Shown: positions 1 to 7,420 of the stretch, one piece after another
Numbering within the stretch: position 1 is the stretch's first letter
Layout of the letters: each line of letters starts with the position of its first letter
Source: an uncultured Eubacteriales bacterium
GTDB taxonomy: Bacteria > Bacillota_A > Clostridia > Oscillospirales > Acutalibacteraceae
Length of the DNA: 8,283 nt
Assembly: GCA_934454005.1 (NCBI GenBank)
Contig: CAKSGI010000068.1
Span: 1 to 8,283 of the forward strand
Direction of reading: 5' to 3'
Position numbers and translations under genes: made by a program
Notes under the pieces: generated by a model
The model's database searches: none
What the model saw: only the letters and a program-made list of their open reading frames with translations
Told to the model about the DNA's origin: nothing

Positions 1-121
1 GGTTATTTGTCAACTATTTATTAGCATATATAATAGCAAAAACTTTCAATTATTCCATTTTCTACTTATCTCACTATTTATGATGTTTTCATTTTAATAT
101 TTAGGTAATTATGCCAATAAA
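1..121. other. AT-rich intergenic edge, no gene seen
   Basis: This short stretch at the left edge lies beyond the ATPase terminator. I see no start codon with a ribosome binding site, no convincing hairpin and no RNA gene. It is probably the spacer to the next gene outside the window. Confidence 0.5.
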
Positions 122-160
122 AATCCTTTTATTAAACAAAACATGCTTAATAAAAGGATT
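122..160 (-). terminator. Rho-independent terminator of the P-type ATPase gene
   Basis: A perfect 14-bp inverted repeat (arms 122-135 and 147-160) encloses an 11-nt loop. On the minus strand it starts 13 bases after the ATPase stop codon and is followed by a T-rich tail (TTTATT). The stem is AT-rich with only two G/C pairs, so it may be a modest terminator, but its length, position and tail all fit. Confidence 0.8.
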
Positions 161-173
161 AAAAATGACTATT

Positions 174-2792
174 TTATTGTTTTCCGTGCTTTATAAGCCC
201 AAAAGCTTTTGACATTTCCATTATAACAATAGGAGCAGCTGCAAGAACAAAGGCAATCAAATATAAATTAACAGATAAATAAACCACTCCAAATGCAATT
301 GATCCCGGAGTAAACACAACCAAAGCAATCAATATTATAGAGATTAGTGCAGACCAGTTTAATTTTTTATTTCCAAAAGGTCCTATCTTAAATAATGATT
401 TATTAGACCTCATATTAAACGAGTGTAATACTTGCGATAGTGATAATACTATAAATGCCATTGTTTGTCCGCCTGCCGATTGAGATGTTGTTTTTACTCC
501 TATAAAATATCCTATTAATGTTAATGTGGCAAACATTATTCCCTGAAGAATAATTCTAATCCCTAACCCATGTGCAAATAGACTTTCATCTTTCTTTTTA
601 GGTTTTTTATCCATCACATCGTCTTCTACATCCTCCATACCAAGAGATATTGCTGGTAGACTATCTGTCACAAGGTTAATCCACAGTAGTTGCATCGATA
701 ATAATGGAGTTTCTCTCCAAATTAAAGTTGCTATAAATACTGTTAAAATTTCTCCTATATTAGTCCCTAATAAGAATCCCACTACTTTTCTTATGTTAGA
801 ATATATTCCACGTCCCTCTCTTATTGAGTCCACTATCGTTGCGAAGTTGTCGTCAGTTAGGGTCATATCAGCTGCTCCCTTAGCAACATCTGTCCCAGTT
901 ATACCCATTGCGCATCCGATATCCGCGGCCTTTAAGGCCGGCGCATCATTAACCCCATCACCTGTCATAGAAACAATATTTCCACATTTTTTCCACGCTT
1001 TAACAATACGTATTTTATTTTCCGGCGATACCCTTGCATAAACAGACACATCCTTCACAATCTTATACAGTTCATCGTCAGAAATTTCATCTAGTTGTGC
1101 ACCTGTCATTGCCTTATCTCCATTATCAAATATCCCCAACTCTTTTGCAATAGCACAGGCCGTTACAATATGATCTCCTGTAATCATAACAGGTTTAATC
1201 CCTGCCTTCTTACAAATTTTCACTGCTTCTTTTGCCTCTTTTCTAGGAGGATCTATCATACCTACAAGGCCTACCAAATATAAATCTTTTTCTAACATTT
1301 CTGAACTCAATCTTTCAGGGATACTATCTATTTTTTTTATTGCTATCGCCAAGACTCTAAGTGCCCTTGAACTCATATCATTGTTAATTCTTTGAGCCTT
1401 TTTCAGGTCTCCATTTTTACATTTAAACTGAATTACATCAAATGCGCCCTTTACAATAACAATATTTTCGCCATTTATATTATTAATCGTAGTCATAAGT
1501 TTACGGTCTGAATCAAATGGAATCTCTGCTAGTCGTTCAAATTTTTTATTTAGTTTATCTTTTTCCATTCCATTTTTATGTGCAGCGAAAATAATTGATG
1601 TTTCTGTTGGATCCCCTATATACTCCACCTTGTCATTCTCTATAGATATAGAACCATTAGAGCAAAGTGTTCCTAACATTAAAAGATTTTTTACCTGATC
1701 AGAATTTTTATTGCTTATTTTCTCTATATTATCCTTTCCATCAATATAAGCTTCAACCAAAGTCATTCGATTTTGTGTAAGGGTTCCCGTTTTATCAGAA
1801 CAAATTACAGATGCACTACCAAGTGTTTCAACCGCAGGAAGTCTTCTTATAATTGCATTTTTCTTTACCATTCTTTGCACACCTATGGACAAAACAACTG
1901 TAACTATAGCAGGCAACCCTTCTGGTATAGCAGATACCGCTAATGAAACAGAAGTCATAAATATCTCCAAAACGGGGATACCATCTATAACGCCAACAAT
2001 AAATATTATAGCGCAAGCGGCAACTGCTATTATTCCCAAATATTTTCCTAACTGTGATAATTTGTTTTGCAATGGAGTTTGAGTCTGAGTTTCTCTATCA
2101 AGCATATCAGCTATTTTTCCCATTTCTGTATTCATCCCTGTATTGGTCACAATAGCAGCTCCCGTCCCATAAGTAACACTACATCCAGAAAATATCATGT
2201 TTTCTCTATCACCAATAGGGGCCTTTGACTCCACAACTGCATATGCGTTTTTATCTGTTGGAACTGATTCTCCTGTTAACGCCGATTCTTCACATTTTAA
2301 ACTCGATGAATGAATCAATCTTGCATCTGCAGGTATATAATCTCCCGCCTCTACTTTTATAATATCTCCAGGAACCAATTCAGCTGAATTTATTAACATT
2401 TCTTTATTGTCTCTTATTACCCTTGCATGTGGAGCAGACATATCCTTCAATGCATCCAAAGCTTTTTGAGCTTTACTTTCTTGTGCTACACCTATAATGG
2501 CATTTAATATTACTATTAATAATATTAAGACAGGTTCAAAAAATTCTTTAGGATGCCCCTCGTAACACGCAATAGAAAATGATATTGCTGCCGCAATAAT
2601 CAAGATAATTATCATGACATCCTTAAACTGTGCAATAAATCTTGATATTAATGTAGCTTTTTTCTTTTCTTCAAGCTTATTTAATCCATATTTCTGTAAA
2701 AGTTCTTCTGCCATATCGTTACTAAGACCTGTTTTTACATTTGTTGAAAACTCTTTTTCTACATTCTCTATTTTTTTATCATAATATGTCAA
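174..2792 (-). CDS. Calcium-translocating P-type ATPase (P2 type)
   Basis: This is an ATP-driven cation pump of the inner membrane, most likely exporting Ca2+ from the cytoplasm. Numbered from the chosen TTG start (872 aa, normal family length), it has an N-terminal cation-ATPase domain (about 10-70), M1-M2 (about 58-104), the actuator-domain TGES loop (173-176), M3-M4 (about 250-305) with the PEGL motif (290-293), the phosphorylated Asp in DKTGT (D333), the nucleotide-domain motifs GDPTE (393-397) and KGA (448-450), the hinge TGDGVND (610-616) and six C-terminal membrane segments. Residues matching the SERCA calcium ligands are visible in M4 (E291), M5 (N678, E681) and M6 (N706, T709, D710). 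The equivalent of the M8 ligand appears to be Gln (about 787), as in plasma-membrane-type pumps. Start choice: AAGGAG lies at 2801-2806 on the plus coordinates. GTG at 2801 overlaps it and GTG at 2798 is only 2 nt away, whereas TTG at 2792 has 8-nt spacing. It is a single-gene unit with its own promoter and terminator. The calcium assignment is from motifs; Mn2+ transport is possible. Confidence 0.95.
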   Translation of the reverse strand: MTYYDKKIENVEKEFSTNVKTGLSNDMAEELLQKYGLNKLEEKKKATLISRFIAQFKDVMIIILIIAAAISFSIACYEGHPKEFFEPVLILLIVILNAIIGVAQESKAQKALDALKDMSAPHARVIRDNKEMLINSAELVPGDIIKVEAGDYIPADARLIHSSSLKCEESALTGESVPTDKNAYAVVESKAPIGDRENMIFSGCSVTYGTGAAIVTNTGMNTEMGKIADMLDRETQTQTPLQNKLSQLGKYLGIIAVAACAIIFIVGVIDGIPVLEIFMTSVSLAVSAIPEGLPAIVTVVLSIGVQRMVKKNAIIRRLPAVETLGSASVICSDKTGTLTQNRMTLVEAYIDGKDNIEKISNKNSDQVKNLLMLGTLCSNGSISIENDKVEYIGDPTETSIIFAAHKNGMEKDKLNKKFERLAEIPFDSDRKLMTTINNINGENIVIVKGAFDVIQFKCKNGDLKKAQRINNDMSSRALRVLAIAIKKIDSIPERLSSEMLEKDLYLVGLVGMIDPPRKEAKEAVKICKKAGIKPVMITGDHIVTACAIAKELGIFDNGDKAMTGAQLDEISDDELYKIVKDVSVYARVSPENKIRIVKAWKKCGNIVSMTGDGVNDAPALKAADIGCAMGITGTDVAKGAADMTLTDDNFATIVDSIREGRGIYSNIRKVVGFLLGTNIGEILTVFIATLIWRETPLLSMQLLWINLVTDSLPAISLGMEDVEDDVMDKKPKKKDESLFAHGLGIRIILQGIMFATLTLIGYFIGVKTTSQSAGGQTMAFIVLSLSQVLHSFNMRSNKSLFKIGPFGNKKLNWSALISIILIALVVFTPGSIAFGVVYLSVNLYLIAFVLAAAPIVIMEMSKAFGLIKHGKQ

Positions 2793-2800
2793 TTTCACCA

Positions 2801-2806
2801 CTCCTT
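2801..2806 (-). promoter_or_regulatory. Shine-Dalgarno site that decides the ATPase start
   Basis: On the minus strand AAGGAG is followed by TGGTGAAATTG. The two upstream GTG codons overlap or crowd this site, so the in-frame TTG 8 nt downstream is the best-placed start codon. The choice changes the protein by only three residues. Confidence 0.65.
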
Positions 2807-2814
2807 ATTTTTAT

Positions 2815-2843
2815 ATTTTATATAAAAATCTAAATATTTTCAA
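2815..2843 (-). promoter_or_regulatory. Predicted sigma-A-type promoter of the ATPase gene
   Basis: On the minus strand a -35 box TTGAAA (2838-2843) and a -10 box TAAAAT (2815-2820) are separated by exactly 17 bases. Each hexamer is one base off consensus. Transcription would begin near 2808, giving a very short leader of roughly 16 nt up to the TTG start, which also argues against the upstream GTG codons. Confidence 0.65.
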
Positions 2844-2879
2844 CTTAAATATGTTGTATTAATATATTGATTATAATTG

Positions 2880-2909
2880 TTGCCTCTTTGTATTATATTG
2901 TGATATAAT
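2880..2909 (+). promoter_or_regulatory. Predicted extended -10 promoter of the degV-family gene
   Basis: A -10 box TATAAT (2904-2909) is preceded by TGA, forming the extended -10 motif TGnTATAAT. A weaker -35 box TTGCCT lies at 2880-2885 with an 18-base spacer. Transcription would start near 2916 and leave a leader of about 95 nt, in which I recognise no riboswitch. Confidence 0.65.
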
Positions 2910-3011
2910 TAGTAGAAGTCTCTTTAAAGAATTATTTTCTTTATATTTATATATTATTGCTATTAAGTCTTAAAATTAATCCTATTTTATATACCTGGAG
3001 GGAGTATAAAC

Positions 3012-3860
3012 GTGTTAAAAAAAGTAAAAGTTACCGCGGATAGTACTTGCGATATACCTGAAGAAATTTTGAAAAAGTATGATATTACTACCATTCCGCT
3101 TTACGTAAATCTAGGGGATAAAAGTTCACGTGACTCAGAAGTAACAGAAAATATGATCTTCGATTATTATAAAAAGAACCACAAACTTGCAACAACATCC
3201 GCTATCAATATTATTGACTATAATAGTTTATTTAGTAAATACTTAAATGAAGGTAATGAGATTGTTCATATATCATTAAGTTCAGAAATATCAAGCTGTT
3301 ATCAAAATGCATGTCTAGCCGCCGATGAACATGATGACGTTTATATTATAGATTCTAAAAATCTTTCTTCCGGGAGTGGTCTTTTAGTTCTTTTGGCAGC
3401 CGATTTGGCTAATGAGGGATTGAGTGCAAAAGAAATTTATAATGAGCTTATCAAAGCTAAAAACTTTGTAAATACCAGTTTTGTTATAGATACATTAGAA
3501 TATCTGCACAAGGGTGGGAGATGTTCAGCGTTAGCCGTTTTAGGTGCAAATATTCTTAATTTAAAACCTTGCATAGAAGTAGAAAATGGTAAAATGGGTG
3601 TTGGTAAAAAATATAGAGGTAAAATTGACTCCGTTTTACTTCAATATGTCGATGATAAACTTAAAAACCTAGAAGATATTAAAAATCGCAGAATATTTAT
3701 AACCTCTGCCGGTGTTGACGATGACACTGTAAACAAAATAAAAGAAAAAATTAAATCTTTAAATAAATTTAATGAAATAATTATATCTACTGCTGGTAGC
3801 GCTATCACATGCCACTGCGGACCAGGAACTCTTGGCGTTCTATTTATAAATAACTATTAA
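3012..3860 (+). CDS. DegV-family fatty-acid-binding protein (FakB-like)
   Basis: DegV/FakB proteins bind a fatty acid and present it to the kinase FakA, which makes acyl phosphate for membrane lipid synthesis. The 282-aa length is normal for the family. Visible family features are the N-terminal TADSTCDIP segment (8-16), the first binding motif at 61-70, the LSSEIS..YQNA helix (89-100) carrying the Ser equivalent to the ligand-binding Ser (about S94), the DTLEYLHKGGR motif (160-170) and the C-terminal CHCGPGTLGV motif (267-276) with the conserved His (H268). The usual TSxPS motif is altered here to TSAIN. No signal peptide or membrane segment is seen, so the protein is cytoplasmic. The GTG start at 3012 is supported by GGAGGGAG at 2997-3004 with 7-nt spacing. 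No fakA-type kinase gene lies in the window, so the partner must be elsewhere. The family is sure; the particular ligand is not. Confidence 0.93.
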   Translation: MLKKVKVTADSTCDIPEEILKKYDITTIPLYVNLGDKSSRDSEVTENMIFDYYKKNHKLATTSAINIIDYNSLFSKYLNEGNEIVHISLSSEISSCYQNACLAADEHDDVYIIDSKNLSSGSGLLVLLAADLANEGLSAKEIYNELIKAKNFVNTSFVIDTLEYLHKGGRCSALAVLGANILNLKPCIEVENGKMGVGKKYRGKIDSVLLQYVDDKLKNLEDIKNRRIFITSAGVDDDTVNKIKEKIKSLNKFNEIIISTAGSAITCHCGPGTLGVLFINNY

Positions 3861-3880
3861 TATATGTATAATTAATTGAT

Positions 3881-3906
3881 GGCCTTTTATTTTGTAATAA
3901 GAGGCC
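3881..3906 (+). terminator. Terminator-like hairpin after the degV-family gene
   Basis: An 11-bp stem (arms 3881-3891 and 3896-3906) with one G-U pair closes a 4-nt loop, 20 bases after the stop codon. The following bases are T-rich but interrupted (TTAATATTTATT), so termination may be incomplete and the next gene might receive some readthrough. Confidence 0.65.
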
Positions 3907-3955
3907 TTAATATTTATTCGTTTTAATATAATATTTTATTTTGAGGTGAGTTTAT

Positions 3956-5245
3956 ATGGCAACTATAAAACCGTTCAAAGCGTTAAAATTTGATTCTAAT
4001 ATAGCCGGTAATCTAATGGACCTTATATCTCCTCCCTATGATATAATTAGTGAAACCCAATATCAAGATTACATAAAATTAAATCCATACAACATTATAA
4101 GATTAGAACTCCCAAAGGGTAAAGATCCATACAACACTGCAAAATCTCTTTTAAAAAATTGGTTAGATTCTGGAGTTTTAAAAAAAGATTTAGAAAATTC
4201 TTTTTACATATATGAAGAAGAATTTCTTGTTAATGGCGAAACAAAAAAAATTAAAGGATTCATAAGTCTTGTAAAACTTGAAGAATTTTCTAAAAAGATT
4301 ATCTTACCTCACGAAGAAACTCTATCTAAGGCAAAAGAAGACCGACTAAATTTAATGAAATCAACTTCTTGCAACTTTAGTCAAATATACTCTCTATACC
4401 TAGATGAGGAAAATAAAACCAGTAATATTATAGATACATTTTCTAAATCAAGTCCAGATATAGAAGTAAAAGATACCGAGGGAATCATCCATAGAATTTG
4501 GTCCATAACTAATAAAGAAATTATAAATAAAATAGAAAGTCAATTTAAAAATAGAAAATTATATATAGCTGATGGTCACCATAGATATGAAACCGCTATA
4601 AATTATAGAAATTATTGTAGAAAAACTGGAATATCAAAAGAAGGTGATCCCGAAGATTATATTATGATGATGTTAGTAGATATTAATAACAGTGGATTAG
4701 TCGTTTTTCCTACTCATAGATTAATAAAGAACATATCGCATTTTGATTATAATGATATAATAAATCAATGTAAAAAATACTTTGAAGTTGAAACCCGACA
4801 CAATATTTCTAATATTCAAAAAGATCTAACTGAACTTTACAATAAAAATAAAAAATCATTTGCTTTTTACTATGGCAATAAAATGTACACTTTGTTAACG
4901 CTAAAACAAAATTTAAATTTAAAGGAAATTTTACCAAATTTTTCGGAATCATTATTAAGCTTGGATGTTACTATTTTGCACAGTTTAATACTAGAAAAAC
5001 TATTCGGCATTGATAAAGAAAATATGAAAAATCAATGCAACCTTGCATACACAAGGAATTTAGATGAAGCAATATCATCTGTGGATAATGGAGCCTTTCA
5101 ATGTGCATTTATACTAAACCCAACTAGAGTTGAAGAAATCAAAAACGTTGCACTAGATTCGAAAAAAATGCCGCAAAAATCCACATATTTCTATCCCAAA
5201 CTTATAACCGGTCTTATTATGAATCAAATTAACCCTAATATCTAA
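3956..5245 (+). CDS. DUF1015 family protein, function unknown
   Basis: This 429-aa soluble protein matches the DUF1015 family (PF06245, COG4198), whose biochemical role has not been established to my knowledge. Motifs seen in order are the N-terminal PFKALKFD and SPPYDII segments (6-31), HEETLSKAKEDR (119-130), the hallmark ADGHHRYETA (205-214), a LDVTILH segment (336-342) and the C-terminal MPQKSTYFYPKL.TGL (405-420). Length is complete for the family. The ATG start at 3956 follows GAGGTGAG (3943-3950) at 5-nt spacing. No signal peptide or membrane segment is present. It lies 95 bases downstream of the degV-family gene on the same strand, with a hairpin between them and only a weak candidate -10 (TATAAT, 3927-3932), so its promoter is unclear. 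The DGHHR motif resembles that of ParB-like/SerK-type enzymes, and homologues are often near serine-biosynthesis genes. Both points are recollection and inference, not proof of function. Confidence 0.93.
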   Translation: MATIKPFKALKFDSNIAGNLMDLISPPYDIISETQYQDYIKLNPYNIIRLELPKGKDPYNTAKSLLKNWLDSGVLKKDLENSFYIYEEEFLVNGETKKIKGFISLVKLEEFSKKIILPHEETLSKAKEDRLNLMKSTSCNFSQIYSLYLDEENKTSNIIDTFSKSSPDIEVKDTEGIIHRIWSITNKEIINKIESQFKNRKLYIADGHHRYETAINYRNYCRKTGISKEGDPEDYIMMMLVDINNSGLVVFPTHRLIKNISHFDYNDIINQCKKYFEVETRHNISNIQKDLTELYNKNKKSFAFYYGNKMYTLLTLKQNLNLKEILPNFSESLLSLDVTILHSLILEKLFGIDKENMKNQCNLAYTRNLDEAISSVDNGAFQCAFILNPTRVEEIKNVALDSKKMPQKSTYFYPKLITGLIMNQINPNI

Positions 5246-5275
5246 AAAATTAAAACCACTAACAAATAAAAAATG

Positions 5276-5336
5276 TAATCCCCACAGAGTAACACTTAAA
5301 ACATCAATGAGTTTCAAGATTACACTATGGGGATTA
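5276..5336 (-). terminator. Long two-part hairpin between convergent genes, terminator of the paaK-ACT operon
   Basis: Outer arms 5276-5292 and 5320-5336 pair over 17 bases with two mismatches. Inside them a second stem (5295-5302 with 5311-5318, one mismatch) closes an 8-nt loop. On the minus strand the hairpin begins 1 base after the ACT gene stop codon and is followed by six T residues (5268-5273), a canonical terminator. On the plus strand it lies 30 bases after the DUF1015 stop but lacks a clean T-run, so it is less convincing in that direction. Confidence 0.8.
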
Positions 5337-5337
5337 T

Positions 5338-5763
5338 TCATTGAATCTGATTCTTGTTTAATAGACATACATCATTGTCCTTTAAAACTTCAACAGCCTT
5401 ATCCTCATTTTCTATTTTTAAAATAATAAATGCTTTATTTTTTTCTCTGCTTATAAATGCATACATATACTCTACTCCTATATCGTTATCGGATAAAATA
5501 CTCATAACCCGATAAAATTCTCCTGGTTTGTCTTTTATCTCAACTGCTATTACATTCGTAACGGACACAATTATATTCGACTTTTGTAAAACGTTTTTAG
5601 CTCTATCAGGATCATCAACAATTATGCGCAAAATTCCAAATCCACTCGTATCCGCAACCGATATTGCTCTAATATCAATACCCGCACTAGATATAATCTT
5701 TGCTATCTTCGTAAGTCTGCCTTTCTTGTTTTCTATAAAAATAGAAAGTTGCCTTATTCCCAC
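5338..5763 (-). CDS. Double ACT-domain protein, partner of PaaK
   Basis: This 141-aa protein consists of two tandem ACT domains (about 3-70 and 71-137) and nothing else. ACT domains are small ligand-binding regulatory modules that usually sense amino acids. The typical glycine-containing turns are visible at the first strand-helix junction of each repeat (ENKKGRL, G15; KDKPGEF, G81). It follows paaK with only 23 bases between them, so the two genes are almost certainly co-transcribed. Stand-alone ACT proteins of this size commonly accompany paaK in anaerobes and archaea, often with indolepyruvate ferredoxin oxidoreductase genes, which are absent here. The start is GTG at 5763, preceded by AGGTGG (5773-5778) at 9-nt spacing. 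A role in sensing an aromatic amino acid or its acid product is inferred from context only. Confidence 0.92.
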   Translation of the reverse strand: MGIRQLSIFIENKKGRLTKIAKIISSAGIDIRAISVADTSGFGILRIIVDDPDRAKNVLQKSNIIVSVTNVIAVEIKDKPGEFYRVMSILSDNDIGVEYMYAFISREKNKAFIILKIENEDKAVEVLKDNDVCLLNKNQIQ

Positions 5764-5786
5764 TATATAACACCACCTAACTATAT

Positions 5787-7088
5787 TTATGATCTTCTAT
5801 CTATAACTCTTTTAGATTTCCCGTCAACTCTAGGAATTGAACCTGGCTCAACTAATTTTATTTTAGCCGATATATTAAGAGTAGAATGAATTAACTCTGA
5901 AATTTTATTTCCTATATTTTCAATACCCTTAATTGTATCAGAAAATAGTAATTCTGGAATTTCTACACAGATTTCTATTTTATCTAAACTATTAACTCTA
6001 TCTACAATGATTTGATAATTAGGTTCCATTCCCATTGACAAAAGTACCTGCTCAATTTGAGATGGAAACACATTTACTCCCCTTATTATGAGCATATCAT
6101 CTGTCCTGCCTTTTACTTTCGACATTTTTATAAATGTCCTTCCGCATGAACATTTTTTTCTTATAAGTTTACATATGTCTCTTGTTCTATATCTTATGAG
6201 AGGCAATGCCTCTTTTCCTATACAAGTAAATACTAACTCTCCATAATTTCCATCTTCAAGAACCTCTCCTGTTTTAGGATTAATAATTTCTGGATAAAAT
6301 ATGTCTTCATTTATATGCATGCCTAACTGTTCACTACATTCATATGCTACGCCCGGCCCTGCAACCTCTGACAGACCATATATATCATATGCTTTTATTT
6401 TCAAAGTTTTTTCTATTTTTTCTCTCATATTTTCAGTCCAAGATTCTCCACCAAAAATACCGGCCCTTAATTTAAGCTTTTCTGGATTTATTCCCATCTT
6501 TTTCATAGTTTCTCCTATATAAACAGCATATGACGGAGTACAACAAAGTATATTTATTCCATAGTCTTGCATTATAGTTATTTGACGTTTAGTATTTCCT
6601 GTTGAAACAGGCACTACTGTAGCTCCTAATTTTTCTGCACCGTAATGAAGTCCTAATCCACCTGTAAATAAGCCGTATCCATAGGAAATATGTATATAGT
6701 CAGACCTAGTTCCTCCAGCTGCTGAAATCGCTCTTGCCACCGCTCTGGACCATACATCAATATCTTTTTTAGTATAACCCACAACAGTTTGTTTACCTGT
6801 TGTCCCGGAAGATGCATGTATTCTCACTAATTCGTCTTTACTGACTGCAAACATATTAAATGGATAAGTTGATCTTAAATCATCTTTATATGTAAATGGT
6901 AATTTAGATATATCATCTATTGATTTTATATCTTCTGGTTTTAACCCTATTTTATCAAATCTGTCTTTATAAAAAGGTACATTTTCATAACAATTTTTAA
7001 CTATACCTAACAATTTCTTTGTTTGAATTAATTTCAAAACTTCTGCGGACGCACACTCAATATCATAATCAAAATAGTTATTACACAT
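5787..7088 (-). CDS. paaK: Phenylacetate--CoA ligase
   Basis: This enzyme activates phenylacetate or a related aryl acid (for example indoleacetate) to the CoA thioester with ATP, in the cytoplasm. The 433-aa length is standard for PaaK. Motifs of the adenylate-forming superfamily are clear: the phosphate-binding SSGTTGK (93-99), the YGLSE segment (237-241) followed by AGPGVAYEC, YRTRD (300-304, family consensus YRTGD/YRTRD), the hinge region GRTDDMLIIRGVNVFPSQIE (327-346), and the C-terminal GSIPR.DGKSKRV (416-427), whose Lys is the expected thioester-step residue. Cysteines at 251, 313 and 315 form a C...CxC pattern that could bind a metal; this is inference. ATG at 7088 follows TGGAGG (7095-7100) at 6-nt spacing. 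It is the first gene of a two-gene operon with the ACT-domain protein. In fermenting anaerobes such ligases commonly act in the acid-forming direction on aromatic amino acid breakdown products. Substrate is not determinable from sequence alone. Confidence 0.95.
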   Translation of the reverse strand: MCNNYFDYDIECASAEVLKLIQTKKLLGIVKNCYENVPFYKDRFDKIGLKPEDIKSIDDISKLPFTYKDDLRSTYPFNMFAVSKDELVRIHASSGTTGKQTVVGYTKKDIDVWSRAVARAISAAGGTRSDYIHISYGYGLFTGGLGLHYGAEKLGATVVPVSTGNTKRQITIMQDYGINILCCTPSYAVYIGETMKKMGINPEKLKLRAGIFGGESWTENMREKIEKTLKIKAYDIYGLSEVAGPGVAYECSEQLGMHINEDIFYPEIINPKTGEVLEDGNYGELVFTCIGKEALPLIRYRTRDICKLIRKKCSCGRTFIKMSKVKGRTDDMLIIRGVNVFPSQIEQVLLSMGMEPNYQIIVDRVNSLDKIEICVEIPELLFSDTIKGIENIGNKISELIHSTLNISAKIKLVEPGSIPRVDGKSKRVIDRRS

Positions 7089-7152
7089 AACATGCCTCCA
7101 AAATTTGTTATATATTTGTTTTCACCTGCATATAATATATAATCTATTGCCA

Positions 7153-7158
7153 ATTATA
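7153..7158 (-). promoter_or_regulatory. Possible -10 box for the paaK-ACT operon
   Basis: The minus strand reads TATAAT here, 65 bases upstream of the paaK start codon. The base composition around it is so AT-rich that such a hexamer could arise by chance. The sequence 17 bases upstream (TATATG) is a poor -35 box, so this is only a candidate. Confidence 0.3.
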
Positions 7159-7222
7159 ATATTCACAAAAAATTGCATATATATTTCATATATTTACTAT
7201 ATATTTTTTTTTAATTTAGATG

Positions 7223-7228
7223 TATAAT
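7223..7228 (+). promoter_or_regulatory. Candidate -10 box for the small-ORF transcript
   Basis: A consensus TATAAT follows a ten-T tract, but there is no good -35 box 16-18 bases upstream. If used, the transcript would have a leader of about 205 nt. An alternative is TTTAAA (7301-7306) with a 17-base spacer to TATAAC (7324-7329), giving a leader of about 105 nt. The sequence does not decide between them. Confidence 0.35.
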
Positions 7229-7377
7229 AACAAATAGTGAAATGTGATAAAAATTTATATCAAATTGGTTTATTATTATAAATAATATGGTCTACAAGGA
7301 TTTAAATAGTCTTTTTTATACACTATAACTTATAAAATCTAAACCAGTCTACGTATTAAAATAATTAAAAAACGTAT

Positions 7378-7410
7378 GGCATCGGTTAACTCCGGTTGCT
7401 ATTTTTATTT
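7378..7410 (+). promoter_or_regulatory. Terminator-like hairpin upstream of the small ORF, possible attenuator
   Basis: GGCATCGG (7378-7385) can pair with CCGGTTGCT (7392-7400) with one bulged base and two G-U pairs around a 6-nt loop (TTAACT). It is followed directly by a T-rich tail (ATTTTTATTT, 7401-7410). It sits 11 bases before the Shine-Dalgarno site. It could be the terminator of a short upstream transcript or a leader attenuator for the ORF. Confidence 0.45.
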
Positions 7411-7420
7411 TATATAATCC

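Noticed and set aside
793..2082. Several open frames opposite or out of frame within the ATPase gene
   Set aside because: They are by-products of the coding pattern of a well-conserved ATPase on the other strand, with no ribosome binding sites.
5528..5770. Plus-strand open frame opposite the ACT gene
   Set aside because: It is antisense to a clear ACT-domain gene, lacks a ribosome binding site and shows no family features.
7266..7315. Resemblance of the ATATGGTCTAC stretch to a purine riboswitch core
   Set aside because: The spacing between ATATGG and TCTAC and the missing downstream CC and P3 bases do not fit the purine aptamer.
7290..7352. Direct repeat GTCTAC at 7290-7295 and 7347-7352
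   Set aside because: A six-base repeat with two copies only is expected by chance and does not suggest an array or operator.
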